Position numbers and translations under genes: made by a program
Notes under the pieces: generated by a model
What the model was told of the DNA's origin: nothing
Database searches by the model: none
The model's input: only the letters and a program-made list of their open reading frames with translations
Part shown: piece after piece, positions 22,356 through 33,983 of the stretch
How positions within the stretch are numbered: position 1 is the first letter of the stretch
Layout of the letters: every line of letters begins with the position of its first letter
NCBI GenBank assembly: GCA_037576215.1
Contig: JBANDB010000001.1
Location: forward strand, 992,001 to 1,056,000
DNA length: 64,000 nucleotides
From: Armillaria gallica
Lineage: Eukaryota > Basidiomycota > Agaricomycetes > Agaricales > Physalacriaceae
Reading direction: 5' to 3'

Positions 22356-24205
22356 AGGCATGAAGCAATTACACCGACGGTACCAACCAGGTTCATGCAC
22401 CTCTTCATGAACTCAGCCGAATGCGAGTTGGTTTGCAAATCAGGCGAGGTCGGCTCAGAGACGTGCATCCGAGAGGTCACTTGGAAGGGAATACCGCCGC
22501 TTTGACTGGTGTTCCGATCTGTTGTACCGCGGCCACGGACGACTTTGCGTGTGTTCAAACTAAGAGAAGAGGTTAAGGTTTGATGACATATGGATGCAAG
22601 GACGAAACATACGCTGCCAGAAATGAAATCGCGTATACTAAGGCAGAAAGATCAGCGAATATCTGCCAGGATAGTAGACGACTGACGTTTGCTTAGAAGG
22701 AAATACGCCGCTATGAAGATGAGATTGTCGGGCATTACGTTGTACTAGAATGCAAAGTGATTAGAGAGCCATATACATCACCAAGGTTCACACAGACCAA
22801 AGTCAAAGTAGCTGCACTGATCAAACTAGAGTCTAAATGAGGACATTGGTTTCCGCGGAGGTTGAGAGTAGATACCTGGTCACGGCGCCCGTGTTGATGG
22901 CGTATATTACAAGGCCATTCACGACCGTGTCCGATCTGAGAAATATATGAAGGACGGCAAACCAAACAGCTCGGAATTTCTCACCTTGCGTGCCCTGTAC
23001 GAAATCTATTGAGGAAGTAACATAGTGCTCCGGCAGTCACTGTGTCGGTAACAACACCTAAGCCCAGCGCCACGGTTCCTAGTACCTAACATAAATCCGT
23101 CGTTAGGACTAGATGGAAATATAGAGAACACAATCCAACTCACTCTGAGACCTGCTACGGCGAACACGCTTGGTAGTGCAAAACTAGGAAGCACTGTGAG
23201 GTCAAATTGGGGGCTTCGAAGGCGCAATACTCACGCTTTGACACTGAAAGCTATGTGAAGTGTCCTCCTTCAGATCATGTAATCGCGCAGTCAATATATG
23301 CACACCTATCGCAGTGCCTTCATGGAAACCTTATTGAACATGTGACTAAGGACAATTGAACCGGTACGTACCAAGAACACCGGAATTCAATAGCATCTGG
23401 AGATGATAGGTACATATTAACGTTAGTTGTTTGCGAGCCAAAGATACACTGACCAGGGATGTCGTGATGAGCCAGTTGTGTTTGCTAACTGATAGGAATG
23501 GTCACAGAAGTCGAGCCTAGAGTAGTAGCCATGCTCACATCGCCAGACACGTAGGGCAAAGCACCTGATAGTCGGTGAGTAAGAACTGCCCAGACAGAAT
23601 TCGAAGAATCACCTACACTCTGACTACAGTACCACAGATTGACTAAAAATGCATCAGGAGCTGAGGTAGAATCACGGTAACATGAAGGCACACACTCCCA
23701 GCAATTGTTGCATCTATACCACGTATTGAATTGATTCAGAACTCAGGACGTATTTATCCGTCGCACTTACAATGAAAGACCTTTGAGGATGACTTTAGCA
23801 GCGAAGGAGAAGACTTTAGGAGGTACGCACCATGTCATTGACGCGCGGAGAAGAACGAGGACGTTTGCAAAGTTTATTATAGTGTAAAAATAAAGAGTAT
23901 GGCCGATAAAAATTTGATCCAAGAGTTCTAGCGTTCTGCAGCGATTCGCTCAATTCTGTGATGGAATTTCAAGAGCTTATCCGACGCACAATAACACAAT
24001 AACCTGCAGCCAACGTCATTAGACGCATAGTGACTAGTAAATGACTCACGATAATTTTATAGGCCAGCCTATCCGAAGGAAACCTTGTGAAGTAATGGAA
24101 TGTTTGCACAAGAATGGCCCCAAAAGCGACGCATGATACAGCAAAGCCTACAAGAATAGCGCCTAGCGTCGAGTCAAATGATGGTGGATGCGAAAGCGAA
24201 GCCAT
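22340..24205 (-). CDS. DUF6534-type multi-span membrane protein
   Basis: Exon 1 starts MASLSHPPSFDSTLGAILVG and runs to YFTRFPSDRLAYKIIV. Later exons give TLELLDQIFIGHTLYFYTII, FDLTVLPSFALPSVFAVAG, LGLGVVTDTVTAGALCYFLN, SDTVVNGLVIYAINTGAVT, SLISAATLTLV and MPDNLIFIAAYFLLSK. Two short introns then give KLYAISFLAALNTRKVVRGR and a Ser/Thr-rich tail to 22340. The closing SKLYxxSxLAxLNxRxxxRGR is the hallmark of DUF6534, a seven-helix family abundant in mushroom genomes with unknown, possibly sensory, function. The central exons (about 23380-23790) are only partly resolved, so a defect there cannot be excluded. Confidence 0.82.
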
Positions 24206-25940
24206 GAGGGGTCAAAAGAGCAGAAAGTCGGTGGCTGAAAGCAGCACATTTAACTTTACCAGTGACAAGGGATCACTATCCCACGCCGACATCATAAAAC
24301 ATCCGGGAGCTGATTCCTCGTATCCACACATTCAGTGATGATGAGAGAAGATGTCGGGAGAAGGGGCTACGGGGTCATCGGACTCACCTCCCAGGCATAA
24401 TAGAGTGGGACCGAGAATATGTCGCTGGACAAAGATCCGACCTGGATGGGGTGGACCTGAGCATCAGACAAGTTATTGATGGACGATAGAGTTTTCAAAC
24501 CAAAGGATGGAAGTGTTTTGGCTTTTTGACCATTGAGTAATTGCGCGCATTTCCATAACGTTACCACGGAAGATCGTGGTCTCCAGTAGGAGGAGAAGGA
24601 GCTCGCAAAGGGAAAACCTCCGGGACTCAAGAAAAAACTAATAAATAGAATGAATCCACGTTAATGTAAGGAAGCGACCCCAAACATCAGGATTGATGGC
24701 GCGGATAAATGTTGTGTTACTTCTTTGCTGTTGACTTCAACATGTTACACGAAGGGGGGGAGGGGCGAATTGAGGGTACTTACTAGTGCCTGGTGCCAGA
24801 GCTCAGTCCAATAAACCTTGTCCTTGATATATCACAAAGACGGTACCATGATGAGCCATTTGCTCATTCAAATGAATGCAGCGATGATAGACCGTGGAAT
24901 GCCTGGCTAATGAACTTCGCTTGGCAAGCCGCTTTATAGATACACGCGGAACCGCCAAATCATGTAACCTCGGTAATTACCGGTCCGATATTGACAATTT
25001 TCACATCTGAGCACGTGCTGAACCATTTATTGGTTTTTTTTCTGACTTCGCGTTAACTTCGCGTCTTCGACCGGAACTCCAGCTAAATATTGCTCAGTCA
25101 GTCTTACCGGTAGTATTTGGAGGGGAAAGTTACCGGAAAATGTAGAATGTGTTAGATGTGAACAAAGTTGCATGAACGATTACCATGCTATTAGGGCTCT
25201 AGTACGTACGTCGTATTATCCATTGGCATGCTTGAAGTTAACAACGCCATCATGACATGGCACCCACTCAGGCACCAATGACTCAACACACAAAGATAAG
25301 AGAAAACTGTACCATTATAGGACCGAATATTCCTTCGTACGCCTGCTGTAACTACTAGAGCTAGCCACGAGCAAGTGCCGTCGCCTCTCCGTACATCGAT
25401 TAAGGGTTGCGGTTCGAAAAACCATCATGTAAAATACGGCAAATCAAAAAGATACAATAACATACTTCATTCTTATTGCTTGATCCTTGTTCGAAAAGGT
25501 TCTTGGTTTCAGCTCGTCTTTTTTGTTAGTGATCCGATACAACCAATATCATAGCAGGGTACAAGCGTATTTCGGTCACTGTGATCATTGATCGGGCTGA
25601 TTTAATCACGATGGTCAAAACGGAGTGGTCACAGCGAACTCAGTTGGGCTTTTTCGCAGCGTAAAGTACATTCAAAAATATTCCATCACCCCAGAGATAC
25701 TTCCTCATGTGTCTTCATAGTGGTCCAAGGCTGCGTCGCACACGGTCCTGAGTTCGGGAGGAGCATCAGATTAATAGTGACGTCGGGAAGATAGCGCGGG
25801 AACTGGACCTGTACAATCCCTGAATACGCACAGGGGTTTGAAGACTCGCTTTGCGACTTTCTGTCAGTGTCGCGTCAACGCACCGGTTTGTCATGTGGGG
25901 GGATAATCCGGGCCGGCGGGCCGAGGGGACCACCTCCTGG
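24206..25940. other. Intergenic between divergent genes
   Basis: An 87-codon minus frame at 24367-24630 has no recognised features. Otherwise AT-rich sequence with no gene seen. Confidence 0.5.
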
Positions 25941-25946
25941 TATAAA
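25941..25946 (+). promoter_or_regulatory. TATA box of the aldo-keto reductase gene
   Basis: TATAAA in the context cctggtataaagcc, 55 bp before the ATG at 26001. Confidence 0.5.
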
Positions 25947-26000
25947 GCCCGATGGAGAAGTCCACAATTCGTCCTCCTACCGTTGCTATATCGATAAACA

Positions 26001-27431
26001 ATGTCCGTTCCCACTGTGAAGCTCAATAGTGGCTACGAAATTCCCATTGTTGGACTTGGTTCGTGCTCTTTCATTCTCGATCTACCTCGATCGCTCGTGG
26101 CATATCTAACTTTGTGCAGGAACTTGGCAGTCTAAGCCTGAAGAGGTCGTTACTGCTGTGTCTCATGCGTTGAAAGATGCGGGCTATAGGCATATTGATT
26201 GTGCATGGTACATGATTCGACATCTTCTTTCCTTTGAAGCTCATATATACTAGGGGCTACGGAAACGAAAAGGACGTAGGTGCGGGTATCAAGGCATCTG
26301 GCGTTCCAAGGTCTGAGATATTTGTGAGCATTATCAAGTGAGCTTATCTGCGTGTTGACTTCTGTGAATACAGATAACCAGCAAATTGTGGGGAACATGG
26401 CACTCTCGTGTCGAAGAATGCCTTGATCAGACCCTGGCCAATCTCGGGACTGATTACCTTGATCGTACGTTAAGATCGCCCTATCTTTGTATCTATCTGA
26501 GCTCAGATCTCCCGGGGGGGAAACAGTCTACCTTATGCATTGGCCCGTTCCTCTAAATCCGAAAGGAAACCACCCCATGTTCCCTACCCTTCCGGATGGT
26601 AAACGGGACGTCGATCACTCTTGGGTCCTCAAGGATACCTGGGCACAGATGGAAGAGATGGTAAAGAAAGGTACATGTTAACCCCGCTTGGCCCTCTTCT
26701 TTGATCCCTAAATTTCGATCTCCAGGTAAGGTTAGAACCATTGGAGTATCCAACTGCTCCAAGATGAAACTTGATGAGATCCTTCCATACGCAACCATCA
26801 TACCGGCTGTAAACCAGGTACGTCTCCTCACCGTCCTATTCTACATCTTCCGAAAGTGACCCTTCATCCAGCTTGAAATCCACCCTTACAATCCCCAACA
26901 CGAATTGATCGAGTACGGTCTGAGTAAAGGAATCATTCCACAGGCCTACTCACCTCTGGGATCGACGAACTCCCCCATCCTCAAAGATGAAGTCGTTGTC
27001 GCGATTGCTGAGAAGCACTCCATTCAAGCGTCGGACGTTCTCCTTGGCTGGCTTCGTATGTCTTCCTTTTCTCGTTCAAGGTACACGATATTCTAACTCT
27101 TACAGTGGCCAAACAAATCATCGCCTTGCCCAAGTCGGTGACCCCGGCTCGTATCACTTCTAATCTTACAGGTGCACTGGCCGGATTGTCTAAACTGTCG
27201 AAAGAAGATGTAGAGAAACTCGACGGGCTCGCAGCGGCAGGCAAACAGAAACGGTGCGTGGATCTTTGACTGTCTCGGTATTTTAAATGCTCAATGTTCT
27301 GTCTTTCACCTTGAAGCTTCATTACTCCTCCCTGGCGTAAGTTCCTTTTCTTTGACGATTAAGGGATGTCCGTCTAATTTCTCTTGCTAGCTGTTGACTT
27401 GGGCTTCGACCACTGGCCGAAGCTGCTTTAG
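26001..27431 (+). CDS. Aldo-keto reductase
   Basis: It starts MSVPTVKLNSGYEIPIVGLG. Short exons then give TWQSKPEEVVTAVSHALK, AGYRHIDCAWGYGNEKDVG (catalytic Asp and Tyr), FVSIINKLW (catalytic Lys), CLDQTLANLGTDYLDLYLMH and HWPVPLNP (the His of the tetrad lies in MHW). Further blocks are VRTIGVSNCSKMKLDEILPY, QLEIHPYNPQHELIEYGLSK, AYSPLGS, IIALPKSVTPARI and VEKLDGLAAAGKQKR. Two last exons give FITPPW and PVDLGFDHWPKLL before tag at 27431. It follows the yeast GRE3/YPR1-like AKR fold and would reduce aldehydes or aldoses with NADPH. All exon joins keep frame, and a TATA box lies 55 bp upstream. Confidence 0.92.
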
Positions 27432-27584
27432 ACACGAAGTTCATAGATCAAAGAAAGAGCAATTTATTTATCAAGTCAGTATTGCCGAAGAAGGTCAATG
27501 TAATATACAGTTGATATACGTGCTACGAACACTTGAAGGTGTGAATAAATACATGTCACAAATCTTAGGTCATGTACATAAAAA

Positions 27585-29347
27585 TTAGGACTTGAATATC
27601 CGAAGCAGCCGCGCCTCTGTGATAATCCTAGTACGGCATAGGGGACACTCGCGAGAACCAGCCATGATCAAATCGGAACATCCTCTGCACATCGCAAGGT
27701 GCCTGAAACGTATTAGAAAGATCGGACGAGGCGCCGGGGGAGAGAACATACCCGCAATCAACGATAGCAATATTCGCTTCCTCATCTTGACATATGACAC
27801 ACAAGCCACCCCGTTCGGTGAAAATTGGTGGCGCCTTCGGAGGCGTAGCTGGCGGTGAAGGGGAAGCCGGTACTTCATCAGTCTCTGATTTCTGCTGAGC
27901 TTCAGCTTGCCTCGCCCTCTCGAAATCTTCCATCATCTCCCTCTGCCTCTGGATCCTTTCTTGCTCTTCCTGTTCCTCTGCCAATCGTTGCCTTTCTCGT
28001 TCTCGTTTCTCATCCTCGACCAGTGCCGTCACTTTCGAGACAAGATCGCTTTTCTCAAGGATTATTCCGACGTTGACGTGATTACTAAAAAGTATCGCTT
28101 TGAGGGAGCCTATCGATAACGCTGATATACTTGCTGGGGTCATTTCAATGAGTTGGTTGAGAGTAGGAGGAAGTGAGGTAGATGCCGCGCGAGCTCGAGG
28201 AGATGTGCGGGGTACATTGAGGTTCTCCGATGATCGAGAAGCCCTAGGTCGCTGCGGTTGCTGGCGGGGAGGGGTCTGACGTGGTGCTTGTGGAGGACTA
28301 GGACGAGATGGACTTGGACGAGGTGGAGTGGTGGGAGCCTGACGCGGCGGCGTTGTAGGAGCCTGACGTGACGTTGCCGTGGGAGCTCGAGGGCGCGGCG
28401 GTGTGGGACGGTCCCGCGGCGGTGGGTCATCAGGAGCGAGGTCAGGACGAGGAAATTCGTAAGCTGGTTGTCGACTAGCCGGCCGTCGAGGTGGGGGCGG
28501 GGGCGGGGTAGGCCCTGAACCTGGTCCTGTTCGTGAGAAGAGCCCTCGAGGGCGACCATATCTATCAGGAACTGAATATTGCCGATAATATTGCTAATTG
28601 TAAAATTAGATGAGTATTTAGTATTTCGGGTGGCGCATTATGGGTGAAAGAAGGATCAGTGGCATGTCTCGTTTCGCTGGACCAGGAGCTGGATACCAAA
28701 TAGGCCAGTGAAACGAGGCAAGGCAGTGACCCACTCTTCACCCGTGTAAGCCATCGAAGGGCGGGAAACGTCGTACCTCGTGATGAGGACTTAGGCAACC
28801 ATTTGGACGCTGTAACAAGCGCCAGTAAGATAATTGTCAATGTTTCAAAGTCCCGGTACGCACTCTTGCTGTGAGGAGAGTTTCAATAACGTCGTCCTTT
28901 TCCACTGCATGATCCAATCCTATATTATACGCATTGGCGTACTTTCTCAGTTTTGCCAGCGAAAAGCTTCTGAGGGCTCCCTTGGATGCCGCAGTCACTG
29001 GCTTGAGCTGATCAGCCGCGATTTCGCTACCATCAGAAAGCACACGCACTTTGCAAAAACTCGACACAATAGGTGCACACATTTAACGCTTCATAGCCAT
29101 TGGAATTAGCACGGGGCATAAGTGCCTGATAATCGGTGCAACTGTGGCAATATGAATATCCTGCAAAAACCAGCCACAGTCAGACTCCCTCTTCCTCTAG
29201 CAAGAGATTTCTGTGTTCACCGCAATGATTACACTGTCGAGAACGAGTAAAGATGATATTGAACTCTTTATTGCATTTCCTGCATGAGCTCTCAGCTCGT
29301 CCTGGTGCAGGTGGAGGACCACTGAGAAGAGGTAGACCGTCTGCCAT
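27585..29347 (-). CDS. FYVE-like/SAP/RING E3 ubiquitin ligase (RNF34/RFFL-like)
   Basis: The start is MADGLPLLSGPPPAPGRAES at 29347. Zinc pairs CRKC, CNHC, CHSC and CTYC (29080-29290) form a FYVE-type finger split by one intron. Next comes a SAP-like helix pair (FSLAKLRKYANAYNIGLDHA, EKDDVIETLL), then YYRQYSVPDRYG and a long Pro/Arg-rich region (about 28200-28550). A second SAP-like segment follows (SISALSIGSLKAILFSNHVN), then a charged coiled coil (28010-27900) and a C-terminal C3HC4 RING: CVICQDEEANIAIVDCG, HLAMCRGC and CPLCRTRI. The frame stops at 27585. The domain order equals animal RNF34/Rififylin, endosomal E3 ligases. The role in a fungus is inference. Confidence 0.85.
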
Positions 29348-29724
29348 GGCCCAGATAATGATTATGCAAACGAGAATTCCTTGACGTGGTCGTTATAAAG
29401 CAGGAATTCATAGAAAGCCAGAGAACATGATGGATGATTACCAAGTCGCGCTGCTGTACCGGCCCGGACCATCTGTTTCGGATCTGGCGGCTTGGCGTGA
29501 GTAGCTGACAGCGACAACTTTTCGTCATGCAGCCACAAGCTTGGTTTGCGGCCGCTACATGTTCGGATGGGAAGGCTGCGTTTCAGAACACCGACAACGA
29601 AAGACTCAGTGATGCGTGGATTCTTGAGGTTGAAAAAAATATGATAAACGTGTTATTATCAGTGAGAAAATGTACATGTACTGCTTTTTTACTCGTTCTT
29701 CTTCCCGATAACTCCAATGTAAAC
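29348..29724. other. Short intergenic region
   Basis: It lies between the start of the FYVE-SAP-RING gene and the stop of the ferroportin gene, both on the minus strand. No gene seen. Confidence 0.5.
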
Positions 29725-31948
29725 CTATCCTATGCGGATGATATGCTCCCGACTCTTGTATGCATAGACACAGTAAAGAAGTCCTCCGAAGAAAACGGTA
29801 ATCCACGACACGAGGCCTGCCCAACGAAATTGTTGAGGATCAGATAAAACCATAGTCAGGACATATTTCTATTTTGAACATTAGCGATTTTTACGCTGCA
29901 CAGAGATTTATCACCGAACCAGCATATCAAAAGTGTTCATGAGAGAATACTGCAAGGCTGTGAAGGTGTTCCTCCGCTGCACAGCAACGTTAGTCAAGTA
30001 TAAAACACTCACATAGGACAGGAAAGTCTTACAGGGTGGTGCTCAAGTGCTTCTTGTAGGATCTGTAACTTTCAGAGACAGTGGATTATTGAAATTTACC
30101 AGACGTAGTGAGAAGTGAACTTACTTGTGCCAAGTCGAACATCCACAGTCCTACACGTGAGAGTGCCATGCCTGCGGGCCGCAAACTCGTCAATATAACT
30201 GGTCAAGAAACATGATATGATGTACCCCCAAAGAGCATCGCGTTGTTATACACCGGCCCATGACCGATTCCCTTGGGAACACCGATGTACAACGCCAGTA
30301 CCGTGGGCACTAAAGTAACGACCTCCGACCTTACGGACCGTTAGCACTACGCAAGGCTGTGACAAAGTCCAGGGACTACCAGATGGACCAAGTCCCACAT
30401 CGAATCAAGCCAATTTTACGCTCGACATGGGGAAGAAGGATTGTTCCGATGAGGCCCGTTACAGTACAAATTGTTCTCATGCCTGCGATGAAAGGACTAT
30501 CGGGCGATGTCGATTCGTGAACGTGATGACGGAAGAGGGAATATGCCTACTCATTCCAGTCTCTAGTGGCTTTGAGGTATGATCTACACAGAATTGATAA
30601 GTTCATGCTCATTGTAAGAAAAGAAAGTCGTACAGAAATGTTCCATCGAATGACAGGACGGTGAAGTATATACTAAGAAAATATTTAGCTTCACGCGAAA
30701 CAGAGAAGGGAGATTGAACCTCGAGATGGACAAGGAGGCTGACAAAAGCCGTCAAATGATTATGATGGCCATACTGTAAACTCACTTACTGTAAAACACA
30801 GGAAGATGAGAGAACTCTTGCCAATCCCGAAAGGCGGGTCTCGGATCGATCCAGCGCTGGTTGTGCCTCTTCTGGTCTGCATGTCGAGTATTCACCAAAC
30901 GCTGCTGGTATTCGGACTCCAGGACAGGGAATATTTTATACACGATATGAGATAATGGGATCTGCAGTCGATGAAATCAGCTTTCGCTAGCTGTACTTGC
31001 GACAGGGGAAACAAGTACCTCTACGGAAGCAGTGACGACGGCCATACCGCACAAGAAGACTGCCGCAAAGCGGTATGAAACGGCCGTCGTCAACATAGAG
31101 ACAAATAGCGGGGATATCAGTTTGCATATCAAGTCCTGTAGCGGGCAGATAAGTATCAAATTGAAGCAGTCGAGGAAGATGCCAGACAATACGGCGCAAC
31201 CAAGTGTTAATTTTCATCAGGCGCACAGAATCTCCCTCTCCGATGGTGGTGGCCCAATCTCTCTCTATGCTAATCTAGGACGTTCGCCGCAGTCCGCAAC
31301 CGATTATGACGCTATCAATATAAATACACACCTGGATGCACACAGTAGCCAGCTTGACGACAATGCCAGATAGCACGATGGCAGTGAAGAGCGCCCATAT
31401 AGGACCTTGAGCATTTTTACCTTGGGACCCGGCCTCCAAGAACTTATCGATAAAAAAAATCGCCGTAAATGCTGCATAAGCACTTGCGGTAGCGATCTTT
31501 TGGAAGAATATCGCCAGCCGTAGGATGCGTAACCGGTGCTGATTGTCAACTAGATGTCCCATCCATCCCGAGAACTGTCACATAGTCAAAGACAGATTAA
31601 AACACCACATTTCTTGGGTACTGACAATGATAGCGGCACCAGTCGTACAAAACCCGAATATAGACGCAGGAAGCAGGGTTGAACGGAAAATCTCGATGAG
31701 AAAGAGGTACGCGGCAAACTACGAGATGAAATCGAGTTATTGATTACATCGACAATGTAAGTAACTAACCCGTACCTCAAAACATCGATCTCCCCAGGTG
31801 CTAGACCAGGTGAATGAGCATTTCGAAACGGGACAAAGTCATACCTTGAGAAATGAAGGGAAGTAAGCAAAACCAATGATTTTGTACGAATTGAATGGTT
31901 TCGTGATGGGTCATCAGTTTGAGTCGTGGATTCTACTTGGATAGCCAT
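29725..31948 (-). CDS. Ferroportin-like iron exporter (SLC40A family)
   Basis: More than ten exons. MAIQVESTTQTDD is followed by SLVLLTSLHFS, STWGDRCFE, FAAYLFLIEIFRSTLLPASI, FGFCTTGAAIIVS and FSGWMGHLVDNQHRLRILRL. Next are GPIWALFTAIVLSGIVVKLA, a cytoplasmic RLMKINTWLRRI, DLICKLISPLFVSMLTTAVS and VYKIFPVLESEYQQRL. Later exons include YFTVLSFDGTFL, LYIGVPKGIGHGPVYNNAML, GMALSRVGLWMFDLAQ and WAGLVSWITVFFGGLLYCVY, stopping at 29725. WGDRxxEFAxxLxLxxxxxxxLLPxSIxGF and SRVGLWxFDLxxxQ are ferroportin (FPN1, PF06963) signatures. Animal ferroportin exports Fe(II); fungal members are largely unstudied. No break was noticed, though some central exons were read only approximately. Confidence 0.87.
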
Positions 31949-32632
31949 GGAGAATTGCTGAAAGAGGTGGGCCGATGAAAGCAGGGGCAGTCAGAGTCGC
32001 GATTCTGAAGACGATTATGGTTCCGTAATCGCGGGAGAATCGCGAGGATCAACTCTGACCACCCTTGGCTCTTCGACGATTCTGACCACGATTGATGTCT
32101 GTTATGTAAGGCGACTACTAAGCTTTTGACGTGAAGGGTTGACAAGGATATCGATAATCATAATCGCCGTGTCTGAGAATCGCGAGAAACGACAAATTGC
32201 CTAAAAGCGATTCTGCACGATTCAGTTGACAGAATTGTGTCCATGTTCGTTGCCAGAATCTGTCAGAATCGCTCTGACCGCCCCTAATGTTGAAATACCT
32301 TCAATAAGTACTCATCGGAACCAAAGGTCCGCCAAGAATAGCTCCGAGGCTAGTCACCATGGGGACTAGTATGGAACGGGAGGGTGTTGAGAACTTTCAC
32401 GGCACGCGGACGCCCAACGTGCCCTATTTCCTTACGCACAAAGGACCCTATTGGAGGGTGTTAAGCTTCCTTATAACGAATACGGATTTCGAGGAGACAC
32501 TAACTTTGTCTTGTTATATTTACAGGACAAGGTGCGAAAGAGACTGTCTCAAGGTGAAGACCACGAGCCGCCTTCCTAAACCAATTTCTCTAAAATACCG
32601 AGCTAACTTGATGCTGATACTTGTCCTTTTAT
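31949..32632. other. Intergenic upstream of the kinase-like array
   Basis: No gene seen. It holds repeated gcgattctga/agaatcg-like words between about 31990 and 32270 (cagaatcg, gcgattctg, gaatcgcga in both orientations), an irregular short-motif cluster in the ferroportin upstream region. Confidence 0.4.
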
Positions 32633-33791
32633 CTAAACCCATCCCCAGAAGTAAGCCTGGCCGATCAGTCGAACTTGTAACATAGCATATTTAGCATCAG
32701 CTGGTGCCGCAGGCGTAACAAACGTCTTCGCCGCCATATCGAAATCGACCAATCGCCAACGGTGCGGACGTTGATGGCGGGGACAGATAGCGTCGGTGGA
32801 GGCTCGCACGATATTCTTGTATCGAAGATCCTTGTGCATGATCCCAGTGGAACCCAGGTCATGGACGACATCGCGGATATCGCTGCAACAGGTTATGGTG
32901 TGAGTGAAACTGCCACATGCTCAAGGAGAGGGTATAACTGACTTGAGCTCTTCTTCTTGTCCTTTGGGGGAAGAGAACGCATTCCCTAGCTTTTCCAGTA
33001 CAAGGACGCAGATTAGTGGATCCGATGGAGAAGCTCGCCATTTATTTCAAGGAGAGCCACTCGACCAACCGTCGTCGTCCTTGTAGTATTTGTCAAGATA
33101 TGGACGATCGTCAGGAAGCCACCAATCTGTGCCCTCTGAGTTGTCCGGTTCATCTGTATTCTCTTCGACGTCCGATTCGTCAGAGTCAGGCTCGGGAGGA
33201 TGAAGCGTGATGTTCTCCCAAGGCTCAACGTGTGGGACCGGCTGTCCTTTGATGTCGAAGCAGTCTTTGAGAGGGATAGTGAAGAACCCGAAGCATCGCG
33301 GTATAATTACTCCTTCACAACCAGATTCGACGGCGAGCTGTTCGTAAAACCACGCTTCTCTCGCCAAAGTCCTGCCGTACTCGGGCTTCGCCACCTTAAC
33401 GCAGAGTTCAGGAAGGTTTGAATGCGTCGTGTCATGAATAACGCGGGCAGAGTACACAAGACCAACCCTTCCCTCTGATATTTTGTCGGTCAACTCGATC
33501 TCAAGACGGCCGCCGTTGTTTGGAAGAGACAGGGGTGCCCAGCTCTCAATTCGGGGTAGGGGAACGTATGACCGGACGAAGCGCGGAGCTGGAAATGATT
33601 GGGAGCGAGGCAGCGTAATTTTCGTGGCGTTGTCTCCAGAATATCCGAGTCTATTCACTGACAAGGAAGAGAAAGTGGCGATGCTAGCTTCATGCTGAAA
33701 AAAGATGGTGTTCAACGTGAAGGAACTCGATATATTAGTCGCTTACGACAGGTGTATTTTGGAGAGTTTGGCCGTGCGCGCCGGCCTGCAT
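32633..33791 (-). pseudogene. Kinase-like array copy A, premature stop
   Basis: Exon 1 begins ATG at 33789-33791 (MQAGAHGQTLQNTPV). After an intron with donor gtaagcg and a ctaat branch, exon 2 reads PRSQSFPAPRFVRSYVPLPR, SEGRVGLVYSARVI, LCVKVAKPEYGRTLAREAWF and CFGFFTIPLKDC. At 33047-33049 a TGA replaces the Trp codon of the GSP-W-NKWRASPS segment kept in copies C and D; reading continues normally after it (DPLICVLVLEKLG). The last exon has DIRDVVHDLGSTGIMHKDLR and CPRHQRPHRWRLVDFD. The change is one G to A. Relative to copy D the catalytic HRD is HKD. It is most likely a pseudogene, though C-terminally truncated translation is possible. Confidence 0.8.
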
Positions 33792-33983
33792 GAGTTACGA
33801 CAACTGTTTGTCAAACTTCAGGTTGAAGTAGTAGAAAGGAGCGAAAGGAGCGTGACCTCTTCGTCACCATCACCCGTCGTCACGCTCGGCGGCGCACACT
33901 GGCATTTCCAACTTGATGTCGCCTAAAGCGGGCTGGCGCCAGTATAAGCACCTAACCACCATATACATAAAATAAATTGAGCA

